Shown here piece after piece: positions 43,293-51,999 of a DNA stretch of 64,000 nt (its first letter is position 1; each line of letters starts with the position of its first letter). Below the pieces are notes generated by a model. It worked only from the letters and a program-made list of their open reading frames with translations, was not told the DNA's origin and did not search any database. This stretch comes from GCA-002733465 sp039969155 (lineage in GTDB: Bacteria; Pseudomonadota; Gammaproteobacteria; Enterobacterales; Kangiellaceae), in the NCBI GenBank assembly GCA_039969155.1, contig JBDVOJ010000083.1, positions 1 through 64,000 of the forward strand, read 5' to 3'. The position numbers and the translations under genes are program-made.

Positions 43293-43667
43293 CTATGTAA
43301 CCAACAGTTCCAACTCTCTCTCTAATAATTGTGGGTCTTTTGAATTGAGTTCCACTATTTGCCTGAGATGAGTAATGCTGTCTAAATCAATGGACATACA
43401 TTTAAATCCTAGCCCATCGGGGTTAGAATGAGCGAGCCGTAACTGCATCTCAATGCGTGGACAACTTTCATCAGGGTTCTCGACTAAAGGAATGGTTAAC
43501 GTAAACTCTGTTCCTAAATCCGCACGCACTACGCCAAAAGGCCTCACCAACACCCCTCTAAGCGATAGATCTGTTATCTGGCAAGTAAATGACTGTTCGT
43601 TGTTAGATAGCTCGGCTGTGCCGTCGAAACTGACTCTTTGATACATTCGTCTATCTGAATCGCTCAT
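43293..43667 (-). CDS. PilZ domain protein
   Basis: 124 residues from the ATG at 43667, which has AGGAGG 6 bases upstream; the frame is open to 43748 but without a site. The c-di-GMP-binding elements are present: an RxxxR-type RRMYQRV near residue 6 and DLSLRGVLV ([D/N]xSxxG) near 33. A short helical tail follows. It probably reads c-di-GMP levels, for which a GGDEF/EAL protein and a second PilZ protein exist near 61-64 kb. Confidence 0.88.
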   Translation of the reverse strand: MSDSDRRMYQRVSFDGTAELSNNEQSFTCQITDLSLRGVLVRPFGVVRADLGTEFTLTIPLVENPDESCPRIEMQLRLAHSNPDGLGFKCMSIDLDSITHLRQIVELNSKDPQLLERELELLVT

Positions 43668-43803
43668 AATTCCTCCTAACAATGACTTAGTATGGTTGGG
43701 GTAAGTCATTATCCAAACTAATACATCATATTTTGATAGATCTGGCAAATTAATAGATAATGCTAATGATTTAATTGTAGTCTATTGAAGGAAGTATTTA
43801 CAA

Positions 43804-44739
43804 ATGGCCATCCAATGGTATCCCGGGCATATGCACAAGGCTCAAAAGGAAATCCGAGAAGCCTTGCCGCAGGTTGATTTGGTCATAGAAGTCGTTGATG
43901 CTCGAATCCCCTACAGTAGCACTAACCCCATGGTTGCTAAACTTATTGCAGAGTCACCCCATCCAAAACCAGTGATTCGGGTTTTAAACAAATGTGATCT
44001 AGCGGATCCCGCCACGACTAAGCTATGGACCGATGCATTCGATAAACAACATGGGACAAAGTCTTTAGCAATAAGTAGTCGGCAAGTTGACCAAGTCAAA
44101 AAGATCATAGCGCTCTGCCATAAATTTTATCCTGATCATCAAGCTAAAGGTAAACCTATTAAAGCAATGATAATGGGGATTCCCAATGTTGGAAAGTCAA
44201 CCATTATCAACATTTTAGCCGATCGTACGATTGCCAAGGTCGGTAATGAACCAGCAGTAACTAAGCGACAACAGCGAATTGATTTGGATTGCGGTGTGAT
44301 ACTATTTGATACCCCCGGATTCTTATGGCCGAAAATAGAGAATGATCATTCCAGCTATCGGTTAGCGGTTATAGGCTCGATAAAAGACACTGTCATTGAA
44401 TACACAGACATTGCCTATTACGCTACAGAGTATTTGAAATCTACTTACCCAGAATTATTAAAGAAGCATTATTCATTAGCAGTGCTAGATGACGATATTC
44501 ATACTTTGCTTGAGAGTATTGGTCGAAAACGGGGATGCTTAAAGTCGGGCGGACGGGTTGATTTAGACCGAGTTTCAAAGATACTCATTAACGAAATTCG
44601 AAATCTGTCTATCGGTCATATTAGTTTGGAAAACCCATCTATGATCGAAGCAGAATTAATTGAAGTGGCACAAAGCTTAAAAGAAAAAGCAGAGAAGAAA
44701 GCGGCGAGAAAATCTAAACCCAAGAAGCGACGAAAATAA
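43804..44739 (+). CDS. ylqF: Circularly permuted ribosome-assembly GTPase (YlqF/RbgA)
   Basis: 311 residues. It starts MAIQWYPGHMHKAQKEI, diagnostic of YlqF/RbgA. The G motifs are in permuted order: G4 NKCD near 62, then G1 GIPNVGKST near 122, then G3 DTPG near 170. A basic C-terminal tail ends the protein. The family helps late 50S assembly (L16 region) in Bacillus. It begins a run of four genes on one strand (GTPase, DUF3820, MOSC, VOC). Confidence 0.93.
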   Translation: MAIQWYPGHMHKAQKEIREALPQVDLVIEVVDARIPYSSTNPMVAKLIAESPHPKPVIRVLNKCDLADPATTKLWTDAFDKQHGTKSLAISSRQVDQVKKIIALCHKFYPDHQAKGKPIKAMIMGIPNVGKSTIINILADRTIAKVGNEPAVTKRQQRIDLDCGVILFDTPGFLWPKIENDHSSYRLAVIGSIKDTVIEYTDIAYYATEYLKSTYPELLKKHYSLAVLDDDIHTLLESIGRKRGCLKSGGRVDLDRVSKILINEIRNLSIGHISLENPSMIEAELIEVAQSLKEKAEKKAARKSKPKKRRK

Positions 44740-44751
44740 TAAAGGTACACT

Positions 44752-44988
44752 ATGTTCGACAAAGATCATTTAATTGATATCGCAAATTTGCTCATGCCAT
44801 TTGGCAAATACAAAGGACGCAAACTGATCGAACTACCGGAGCCCTATTTAGTCTGGTTCGCACGTAATGGCTTTCCACAGGGAAAGATAGGTCAGTTGCT
44901 ACAGTTGACCTACGAAATAAAAGTCAATGGACTTGAAAGCATTATTTATCCTTTATCAAATGGACGTCTTGAGGACCCGAAACTATGA
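44752..44988 (+). CDS. DUF3820 family protein
   Basis: 78 residues. The pattern LMPFGKYKGRKLIELPEPYLVWFARNGFP and a YEIKVNGLESIIYPL ending are typical of DUF3820. No biochemical role is established. It lies 12 bp after the GTPase gene, and its stop overlaps the MOSC gene start by 4 bp (ATGA), so it is translationally coupled. Confidence 0.85.
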   Translation: MFDKDHLIDIANLLMPFGKYKGRKLIELPEPYLVWFARNGFPQGKIGQLLQLTYEIKVNGLESIIYPLSNGRLEDPKL

Positions 44989-45788
44989 CTATTAAGCTAA
45001 CCGAGGTCTACCGCTATCCAATAAAATCATTAGCTGGAATACCGATGAAGGCGTCATTGGTTGAAAAGTACGGGTTAGAAAATGATCGTTGTATGATGCT
45101 GGTCGATCAGAACGGTTTGTTTATCTCTCAACGAAAAAATCCAGAATTAGCACGTATCAAGGTTTTATCAGACTCTAGCAATATCATCATAGAAAGCAGT
45201 GGTCAAAAGGCTATAACAATTGGCGAATTTTCGTTTAGCAAGCTTAAGACGAAAGTGGAAGTTTGGGGTGATTTTTGTGAAGCCTATATCGCATCGGAAG
45301 AAGTGAATCTCTGGTTTAGTCAATTACTTCAGCAGAAAGTTTTTCTAGTAAAATATGATTTTAATAAACCTAGAGCGACCGACCTTAACTATTCACAACC
45401 TTCAGACATCGTTAGTTTTGCGGATGGATTTCCGATTCTAATGATTTCGCAAGGGTCGTTAGACGACCTCAATAGTCGGCTTGATGAGCCGGTATCGATG
45501 CGAAATTTTCGGCCTAATTTAGTCATCGACGGATGTGACGCTTTTGCAGAAGATGATTGGAAAACGATCCGAGTCGGCTCAGTCGTTTTTGATCTAGTTA
45601 AAGCCTGTAGTCGTTGCGTATTGACAACTGTAAACCCAACCACTGGAGTTAAAAGTAACAAGGGCCAACCTCTAAAAACGCTATCGAGTTATCGTAGAAC
45701 TAAAATGGGGGTAGTTTTTGGTATGAATTTGATTCCAAGGTCAAGCGGAAAAGTGCGGCCTGGAGATGTCTTAAAAGTCCTCAGTTAG
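44985..45788 (+). CDS. MOSC domain protein (YcbX-like)
   Basis: 267 residues. An N-terminal MOSC beta-barrel (TEVYRYPIKSLAGIPMKASLVEKYGLENDR) is followed by the MOSC domain, with the Cys-containing motif KACSRCVLTTVNPTTGVKSNKG that marks molybdenum-cofactor sulfur carriers and YcbX-type reductases. YcbX family members help detoxify N-hydroxylated compounds with a ferredoxin domain. That C-terminal ferredoxin is absent here, so a separate electron donor would be needed. Confidence 0.88.
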   Translation: MTIKLTEVYRYPIKSLAGIPMKASLVEKYGLENDRCMMLVDQNGLFISQRKNPELARIKVLSDSSNIIIESSGQKAITIGEFSFSKLKTKVEVWGDFCEAYIASEEVNLWFSQLLQQKVFLVKYDFNKPRATDLNYSQPSDIVSFADGFPILMISQGSLDDLNSRLDEPVSMRNFRPNLVIDGCDAFAEDDWKTIRVGSVVFDLVKACSRCVLTTVNPTTGVKSNKGQPLKTLSSYRRTKMGVVFGMNLIPRSSGKVRPGDVLKVLS

Positions 45789-45812
45789 TTTAAATAAAGC
45801 AAGGAAAAGAAT

Positions 45813-46247
45813 ATGAATATCACGCCATTTCATTTAGCCATCCAAGTGAGAGATTTAGACGAAGCACGTCACTTCTACGGCAACGTTTTAGGCTTTGAAG
45901 AAGGTCGAAGCAGTGAGTGCTGGATCGATTTTAATATGCGTGGTCATCAACTTGTTACTCATCTTAACACCGCAATAGGAAAAGAAGGTAAGGTTCATTC
46001 AAATGCCAATCATGTTGATGGTCACGGTGTCCCTGTTCCACATTTTGGGGTTGTCTTACCCTTCAATGATTGGAAAAATCTCGCTGAGGAATTGTCTTCG
46101 AAAATTGAGTCTTTTCTCATAGAGCCCTATACTCGATTTGAAGGACAAGCTGGTGAACAAGGAACCATGTTTTTCACTGACCCATCTGGAAACGCACTAG
46201 AATTTAAAGGGTTTTCAGATATCGAAAGGCAACTTTTTGAAACCTAA
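45813..46247 (+). CDS. VOC (glyoxalase/dioxygenase) superfamily protein
   Basis: 144 residues with an AAGGAAAAG site upstream. A first beta-alpha-beta-beta-beta unit starts FHLAIQVRDLDEARHFYGNVLGF, and a second ends MFFTDPSGNALEFKGF. The His in the first strand and the Glu near the end (LEFKGF) are candidate metal ligands. The reaction cannot be told from sequence. It is the last gene of the 43804 cluster. Confidence 0.85.
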   Translation: MNITPFHLAIQVRDLDEARHFYGNVLGFEEGRSSECWIDFNMRGHQLVTHLNTAIGKEGKVHSNANHVDGHGVPVPHFGVVLPFNDWKNLAEELSSKIESFLIEPYTRFEGQAGEQGTMFFTDPSGNALEFKGFSDIERQLFET

Positions 46248-46352
46248 TTGCCCCGAAAAATTCTACACTTTAAAATCATAAGTCTTACCTAAGAGATTGC
46301 CTCTTCAGCAAGTTACTAGTTTATAAAAATCTCTAATATCAACAAGAAATAA

Positions 46353-46381
46353 TTGATTTTTTGTTGAATAAATGTTGAAAA
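46353..46381 (+). promoter_or_regulatory. Candidate operator: three TTGA-type half-sites, 11-bp period
   Basis: TTGATTT at 46353, TTGAATA at 46364 and TTGAAAA at 46375 start exactly 11 bp apart, in the same orientation as the units at 5753. Confidence 0.45.
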
Positions 46382-46440
46382 TTTTTTTTTATTCTTTCAC
46401 TGACAATGGTCGAAGCAAAAAATTTCCCGCCTTAATTTGA

Positions 46441-46513
46441 TTCAACATAAATACAATAATTAAACAATGTTTAGAGCACGCTTTTTCAATTTTTAATCGT
46501 TAATATTTCAATT
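46441..46513 (+). promoter_or_regulatory. Candidate operator: CAA half-sites in 11-bp register
   Basis: TTCAACA (46441), TACAATA (46452), AACAATG (46463), TTCAATT (46485) and TTCAATT (46507) all fall on one 11-bp grid, with positions 46474 and 46496 unoccupied. Orientation is opposite to the array at 46353. The last site ends 107 bp before the receptor start. Confidence 0.4.
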
Positions 46514-46619
46514 GGCATGTCTCTTTGTTTTTTCATGCCAACTGAAAGTGCCGCAATACAACCCTAAAAAACTAAGTGGTGCTTTTTGATTAAATCCATG
46601 ACACAGCAGGAGATCAAAG

Positions 46620-49403
46620 TTGAATTCACCTATCAAACTAAAAAAATTAGCGCGAGCAATTCAGAGGAGCCTTTTAGTTGGCTCTGCCGCGACGCTAGTA
46701 ATATCACCAAGCCTCTTTGCGGAAGAGGAGACTGAAGAAGAAAACCGTATCACTATCACAGGTTCCGCGATTAAGCGAACCGATGTTGAAGACTCACTTC
46801 CAGTTACCCAAATTACTCAAGAAGATATTATTAGTCTGGGAGTAACAAGCGTGCCTGAATTGGTCGAGCAAATGCCGGCAATGCAAGGTTTTACAACTGC
46901 AGCAGATAGTGTTGGCGGCGGTGGTGGTGGTGTACAGACCGCATCACTAAGAGACTTGGGTGGTCAATATACTCTCGTCTTATTGAACGGTAGACGCATG
47001 GCTTCATCAGGCTCAGGTAGCAGTATTGATATTAACTCAATACCGCTTTCGGCTATCGAGCGCGTAGATGTTTTGACCGATGGAGCATCAGCACTTTATG
47101 GATCTGACGCAATCGCCGGGGTAGTAAACTTTATTCTCAAAAAAGATATAGATGAGACTACCATCCGTGCACGATTTGACAAGCCGCAAGAGAAGGGAGG
47201 CGAGAAGCTCAATTTTTCCTTAACCACCGGTATGGTTGGAGATGGCTATAGTATTTTGTTGGCGTACAATCATGATGAGCAAGAAATACTAAAGTCGAAA
47301 GATAGAGACTTTGCTGAAACCGGCTTAATACATTTCGAATATCAAGGTGAGAATTTAGTTTGGCAACGGACATCAGCTAACGCTATTCCAGCTAATGCCT
47401 ACCTAGATTTTAATGATGTTGTGCCCGACAGAAACTTCAACCCTTATCGTGAGGCAAACGGACAATGTGCTCCTAATAATGCTCCCGATGGAACCACCTG
47501 TATTTATGACTTTACTGAAACATTAGAAATATTTCCAGAAAGTGTCAGAGATAATCTTTACTTGAGTGCTAACTTCGACTTTAGTAGTGACTTGCGAGGA
47601 TTTTCTACTTTGGCTTTTGGTAAATTCGAACAGACTGTAAGGATCGCACCATACCCAACAGGCACTTTTACTTTGCCTCTGGATTCGCAAATCGTTGCTG
47701 ACAATATCATTCCTTATTTAACACCTGAAGAGGAAGCGAACCTCACTCGTGTCGCTGTTAGATGGCGCGCACGTCCAGGCGGAAATAGAACGACCGAGTG
47801 GGCCACCGAAACATTAAACTTTAATGCGGGGATTGAAGGTGAATCAGGCGATATCGCGTATGAAGTGGTTGGAACTTATGCTACTTCTGACAGAGATCAA
47901 AACCGAATTACAGGTTTCCCAATTCAAGAGCCTTTCTTGAACCTTTTATCTTCTGGGGCGGTAAATATCTTTGATACACCAGAAAATTTATCGGATGAAG
48001 CTAATCAAGCGGTGGCCGATACGATGTTTAGCGGTAACTGGACTAATACGGAAACTTCAATGAAGGCGATTGAAGGTAAATTCTCCATGCCTATGTTTCA
48101 AATGTCAGGTGGAGATGCCTATTTTGCATCTGGATTTGACTATCGAAAAGTGGCTTATACTGCAACTTCGAGTCAAGCAAATCTAGATGAAATAGTACTC
48201 TTTGAGTCAGCGACTCCTGAGTTTGATCTTTCAAGAGATACTTACGGTGTTTTTGCTGAGGCGGTATTCCCAATTTCAGACGATTTAGAAGTAACGACTT
48301 CATTACGTTATGACAGTATCGGTAAAATCACAGACACCAGTAGAGCGGCTGGAATGCAAGCTGTTAACGATGATGTAAACGATACAACCTATAAAGTGCA
48401 TATGGCTTATCGGCCGAATGATGACTGGTTGATCAGAGCTTCTGTTGGAACTGGCTTTAAGTCACCTACAATGCGTCAAATAGCTGAACCTAGAATTGAG
48501 TTTGGGGTAACTTCTTCTGCATATGAATGCCCGTTCTCTGCCGGTGATCCATTAGCTAGCCTATGTGATGCCAACAGTATCCAATATGATGTCTTTAGAG
48601 AGGGCTACTCAGAATTACAACCTGAAAAGTCTGAGCAAGCATCTGCGGGGTTTGTTTATGCGCCCTCAAGAGAGTTTAGTTTTAGCATCGACTGGTGGCA
48701 GGTAAATCTAACAGATCAGGTTGCTCGCGTAACTCAAGATCAGATTTTCGGCGACCCTGTAACTTATCGCGATCTATTTACCTCTCGAATAGACCCAGGT
48801 ACGGGTGATGAAGTACTCGCTATTATTCAAGCTCCGGTAAATATTGGTGAGTCTAACAATGAAGGCTTTGATTGGGGTTTGAACTTAACGAATGAGTTTT
48901 CATTTGGTAAGTTACGGACATCGATTAATGGTACTTATATTACCGAATCTGAGTCTTTGATTGTCGGGACAGAAGATCAATTTCAATCAAGCTTAGGCGA
49001 GTTTGGTCCTAATCAGGCGGTAACGTTCCGTAATATTATCCAAATAAATAACACTTTAAGCATGGATAATTTTGAGCATAGGCTAAACATAAACTATCGA
49101 AGTGGTTATAGAGATCAGTACTTTGCTGGTGGAGCCAATCGAATCCGATTAGCGTCCGATCTAAGTCAGAACTATGACGGTGGTGTACAGCTTTATGTTC
49201 CGTCTTATATGACTATGAACTACTCTACTACTTATCGTGTTAACGAAGACACCAATGTAACATTTGGTATTAAAAACTTAATGGATAAACAACCTCCATT
49301 CACTTTAAGAACCGGTGGAGCTGGACATCAAGTTGGATATGATCCTCGTTACTCAGATCCCTTTGGTCGTACTTTCTATATCAGTGCTGACTATACTTTC
49401 TAG
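46620..49403 (+). CDS. TonB-dependent outer-membrane receptor
   Basis: 927 residues from a TTG start with AGGAG 7 bases upstream. A signal segment (about 14-35, ending SLFAEE) is followed by the TonB-box-like RITITGSAIKR. The plug has LRDLGGQYTLVLLNGRR and DGASALYGSDAIAGVVNFI, then a long barrel ending DYTF. It differs from the receptors at 2932 and 10651 (no NNWPW motif; instead FTLRTGGAGHQVGYDPRYSD near the end), so it likely takes a different ligand. It stands alone between strong flanking signals and probably forms a single transcript. Confidence 0.95.
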   Translation: MNSPIKLKKLARAIQRSLLVGSAATLVISPSLFAEEETEEENRITITGSAIKRTDVEDSLPVTQITQEDIISLGVTSVPELVEQMPAMQGFTTAADSVGGGGGGVQTASLRDLGGQYTLVLLNGRRMASSGSGSSIDINSIPLSAIERVDVLTDGASALYGSDAIAGVVNFILKKDIDETTIRARFDKPQEKGGEKLNFSLTTGMVGDGYSILLAYNHDEQEILKSKDRDFAETGLIHFEYQGENLVWQRTSANAIPANAYLDFNDVVPDRNFNPYREANGQCAPNNAPDGTTCIYDFTETLEIFPESVRDNLYLSANFDFSSDLRGFSTLAFGKFEQTVRIAPYPTGTFTLPLDSQIVADNIIPYLTPEEEANLTRVAVRWRARPGGNRTTEWATETLNFNAGIEGESGDIAYEVVGTYATSDRDQNRITGFPIQEPFLNLLSSGAVNIFDTPENLSDEANQAVADTMFSGNWTNTETSMKAIEGKFSMPMFQMSGGDAYFASGFDYRKVAYTATSSQANLDEIVLFESATPEFDLSRDTYGVFAEAVFPISDDLEVTTSLRYDSIGKITDTSRAAGMQAVNDDVNDTTYKVHMAYRPNDDWLIRASVGTGFKSPTMRQIAEPRIEFGVTSSAYECPFSAGDPLASLCDANSIQYDVFREGYSELQPEKSEQASAGFVYAPSREFSFSIDWWQVNLTDQVARVTQDQIFGDPVTYRDLFTSRIDPGTGDEVLAIIQAPVNIGESNNEGFDWGLNLTNEFSFGKLRTSINGTYITESESLIVGTEDQFQSSLGEFGPNQAVTFRNIIQINNTLSMDNFEHRLNINYRSGYRDQYFAGGANRIRLASDLSQNYDGGVQLYVPSYMTMNYSTTYRVNEDTNVTFGIKNLMDKQPPFTLRTGGAGHQVGYDPRYSDPFGRTFYISADYTF

Positions 49404-49420
49404 TAGCAGACTGTCATTGT

Positions 49421-49461
49421 AAAAAAAAAGCGGAGACTTCGAGAGAAGTCTCCGCTTTTTT
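49421..49461. terminator. Strong bidirectional terminator
   Basis: An A-run, then GCGGAGACTTC, loop GAGA, GAAGTCTCCGC and a T-run: an 11-bp perfect G+C-rich stem extended by A-T pairs. It lies between the convergent receptor and small-repeat-protein genes. Confidence 0.93.
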
Positions 49462-49493
49462 ATTGATGATTTTTAGATTACGCTCTTAAAGAG

Positions 49494-49898
49494 TTAGTTG
49501 TTATCTTCCTTTTTATCTCCTTTCTTTTCTTCTATAGGAGCGCTTCCCTTAGAATTTTTATTTGAGCGAGAAGAATTGTAATCAGTAGCTCGCGACTTGG
49601 CTTTTTTAAGCTTATTGTTACTATCATCGAGTTTTGCCTTAGCGCTATCCGCTCTGTTTGATCGAGATGAATTATAGTCGGTCGCACGATTCTGAGGTTT
49701 AACTTGCTCACGCTTCTTCTTCATCATTTTTTCTTTCATCGCTTTCTTGCAAGCAGGCGTTTTTATATCACAGGCTTTTTCAATATTCGCTTTGTGCGGC
49801 TTAGAACGATCAAAATTTTCTTTTGCAGCAAAACTTTGAGTACTAAATATCGCCATTGAAATTAAAGCGACCTTAAAAATTGGTAAACGTTTCATCAT
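49494..49898 (-). CDS. Exported basic protein with duplicated RATDYNSSRSN repeat
   Basis: 134 residues from an ATG just after GGAGGGG; the frame is open to 49928. A signal peptide (about 1-24, FKVALISMAIFSTQSFA-AK) is followed by a basic, lysine-rich, low-complexity body. The 11-residue unit RATDYNSSRSN occurs twice, about 35 residues apart, and the tail is Lys/Glu/Asp-rich. Two cysteines (CDIKTPAC) could form a disulfide. Apart from the repeat I recognise no family; the repeat may be a binding or assembly motif. It probably acts in the periplasm or outside. Confidence 0.7.
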   Translation of the reverse strand: MMKRLPIFKVALISMAIFSTQSFAAKENFDRSKPHKANIEKACDIKTPACKKAMKEKMMKKKREQVKPQNRATDYNSSRSNRADSAKAKLDDSNNKLKKAKSRATDYNSSRSNKNSKGSAPIEEKKGDKKEDNN

Positions 49899-50091
49899 TG
49901 ACCCCTCCAGGTTAGTATAATCTATCAATACAGCATGCTAATTTGTGAACTACAATTAAGGGCTAATTCTAATTAGTCTGCTAAAGTACTTGCTATCTTA
50001 GTCATGCGAATATGAATCATAACTGAATTCAATTCACTCAATTAGTAAATTCCAAAACTTATCAGCGATCAAAGTATATCACGGGTGCCGA

Positions 50092-51864
50092 TTACTTAAT
50101 GACTTGTGCTGATATTATCTGGTCTCCGTTTGAAAGTCTTAAAGCAACATCCATTCCTGATTCAACCTGGCCGAATACCGTATAATGTCTATCTAAATGA
50201 ATATTCTCGGCAAGATTGATATAAAACTGCGAGTCACCAGTATCTTTACCAGAGGTCGCCATGCCTACTGTTGCTTTTGTATGAGGAAGGTAGCTTAATT
50301 CTTCTCGAATCATTTGACCACTGCTACCATTGCCATCTCCAATAGTATCTCCTCCTTGGGCGACAAAATTGCCAATTACTCGGCTAAAGTAAGTATCTTT
50401 GTAGTAGCCTGACTCGACTAATCTAATGAAGTTTAATCCTGTATAGGGCGCTTGATTATTAAGCCGTAAGAGGATTTCTCCTTGAGTTGTTTGAAGCCTA
50501 ACTAATTGTTTGTGCAATGCTAATGGTAGGTTTATTTTTCTGTTTGCAGTCGGATTAGTAAGCTCACTTAGGCTAGCGCTCTTTGATTCTTTGTCCTTAC
50601 TTAATAGTTTACTCGCATATTCAGCTACCTTTTGGTCTTTATTCTTGGCTAGCATTGCCACGACATTTTTAAAGCCAGCGGGATCTTTGTCGAAAATCAT
50701 TTGGGCAAATCGTATTTTGACATAGGCGCTTTGGTGAGAGAGGATGTTTAGCGCCCAGCTCATTTCATCTCTTTGTTGGCGTTTAAGTAATCCTCGAATG
50801 GCTTCAACGACTATTGCAGGATTTTCATTTTTAAGCTGCTTTTTTAACAATGCTTTGATCTCTCGACCTTGTAAGCTAGATTCTGCGAGGGAGTTTAACG
50901 CGGTTTGTGCAATGATATTATTTTTTGACGCTTGCAGTTTTCCAAGTTGGATTTTTGCTTGGGGGATATAGAGCAGCTCGCCCATGGCTCTAATCGCTTC
51001 GGTTGCCAAACCAATATCCGAGTTTTCACTCTGTTCGATTAACCATGAAAGCAGTCGCCGGTTAGCAAGATGGTTCCTAACAGCGATCTTTCCGATTAAT
51101 TTGGCAAAAATTTTCTTATTGTTGAGGTCCTTTAGTTTTACGGTGAACTTTTGCAGTTGCGCCGGACTAATTCGCTTATTGATATCTTTTATACGTGCCA
51201 AGAAGTAACCTGCATGATAAGAAACCATATCATCTCTTTCGAGTAATGCTAACACCGCTGCAAAGTCGATCACCGATTGACTCTTTCTCATGTCAATATT
51301 GTCTGCAATTTCGGGGCTAAACGTGATTGCAAAAACAAGCGCCTGAAAAATACTCGCAATGACTTCAGTTTTTTCTTGGTTCTGATATTCCTTCAGTAGT
51401 TTAGGGACAATATCCGACGGCGCAATATTACCTAACGCGAGATATAGTTCTTTGCGTACACTTTCTGACGTTTCAATCGCCAAACGTTGCCAAAGGTAAT
51501 CAGTAGCCGTGGCAGACCCAGAAATACCTAAAGAGAACGCGGCGGCTTTTCTAATATTAGGCTGAGGGGAATTCAACGGTTTGGTCAAAAGCGGGACAGC
51601 CTTATCCCCACCAATTCGACCAACTCCTTTGATTGCCATAATTGCGATTTCGACATTGGGTTGCTGAATAGCGTGTTCAAAGAGGGTTTTATCTAACTTT
51701 CTTTGATCGACTAGATATAAGAGTTTGACCTTGGATATTTCATTATTCTTAGAGGCTTCGGTAAGCGTTTGAGCATTGCTACTTGATTGTTTATCAGCAA
51801 AAGCCGATTGAGGCATTAAAAACAAAACTGCACAAAGTAGAAAACAATTGCATTGAATTTTCAT
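50092..51864 (-). CDS. Exported HEAT-repeat protein with C-terminal cyclophilin-type PPIase
   Basis: 590 residues from the ATG at 51864, chosen because a signal peptide follows (FLLCAVLFLMPQSAFA-DK); the frame is open to 51945. Residues about 40-430 are HEAT-like helical repeats (AIMAIKGVGRIGGDKAVPLLTKPL, PNIRKAAAFSLGISG). The last 140 residues are a cyclophilin-like domain: YTGLNFIRLVESGYYKDTYFSRVIGNFVAQGGD, GMATSGKDTGDSQFYINL, HYTVFGQVESGMDV. It would assist proline isomerisation of envelope proteins, with the HEAT solenoid as a client or partner platform. It is divergent from ettA. Confidence 0.85.
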   Translation of the reverse strand: MKIQCNCFLLCAVLFLMPQSAFADKQSSSNAQTLTEASKNNEISKVKLLYLVDQRKLDKTLFEHAIQQPNVEIAIMAIKGVGRIGGDKAVPLLTKPLNSPQPNIRKAAAFSLGISGSATATDYLWQRLAIETSESVRKELYLALGNIAPSDIVPKLLKEYQNQEKTEVIASIFQALVFAITFSPEIADNIDMRKSQSVIDFAAVLALLERDDMVSYHAGYFLARIKDINKRISPAQLQKFTVKLKDLNNKKIFAKLIGKIAVRNHLANRRLLSWLIEQSENSDIGLATEAIRAMGELLYIPQAKIQLGKLQASKNNIIAQTALNSLAESSLQGREIKALLKKQLKNENPAIVVEAIRGLLKRQQRDEMSWALNILSHQSAYVKIRFAQMIFDKDPAGFKNVVAMLAKNKDQKVAEYASKLLSKDKESKSASLSELTNPTANRKINLPLALHKQLVRLQTTQGEILLRLNNQAPYTGLNFIRLVESGYYKDTYFSRVIGNFVAQGGDTIGDGNGSSGQMIREELSYLPHTKATVGMATSGKDTGDSQFYINLAENIHLDRHYTVFGQVESGMDVALRLSNGDQIISAQVIK

Positions 51865-51999
51865 AGAGTCGATCTCTGCCAAGCTTAGTGAACTTGTTTG
51901 TTGGGATAGGAAGTAAAATAACAGATTACTGCTGATTGCATTCAAGAATTATGAAATAATGGCAAGATAAAAGCAATTTAGTCAATTAGGAATAACCAT

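Larger units (their letters stand above)
46248..46619 (+). promoter_or_regulatory. Promoter region of the fourth TonB receptor
   Basis: 372 bp, very A+T-rich, with no gene seen. It holds two half-site arrays (46353-46381 and 46441-46513) and the AGGAG site (46608-46612) that supports the TTG start. No clear -10/-35 pair. Confidence 0.5.

Noticed and set aside
49421..49461. Possible insertion-element end because of the long inverted repeat
   Set aside because: An A-run, perfect stem, tetraloop and T-run between convergent genes is a standard bidirectional terminator; no transposase is present.
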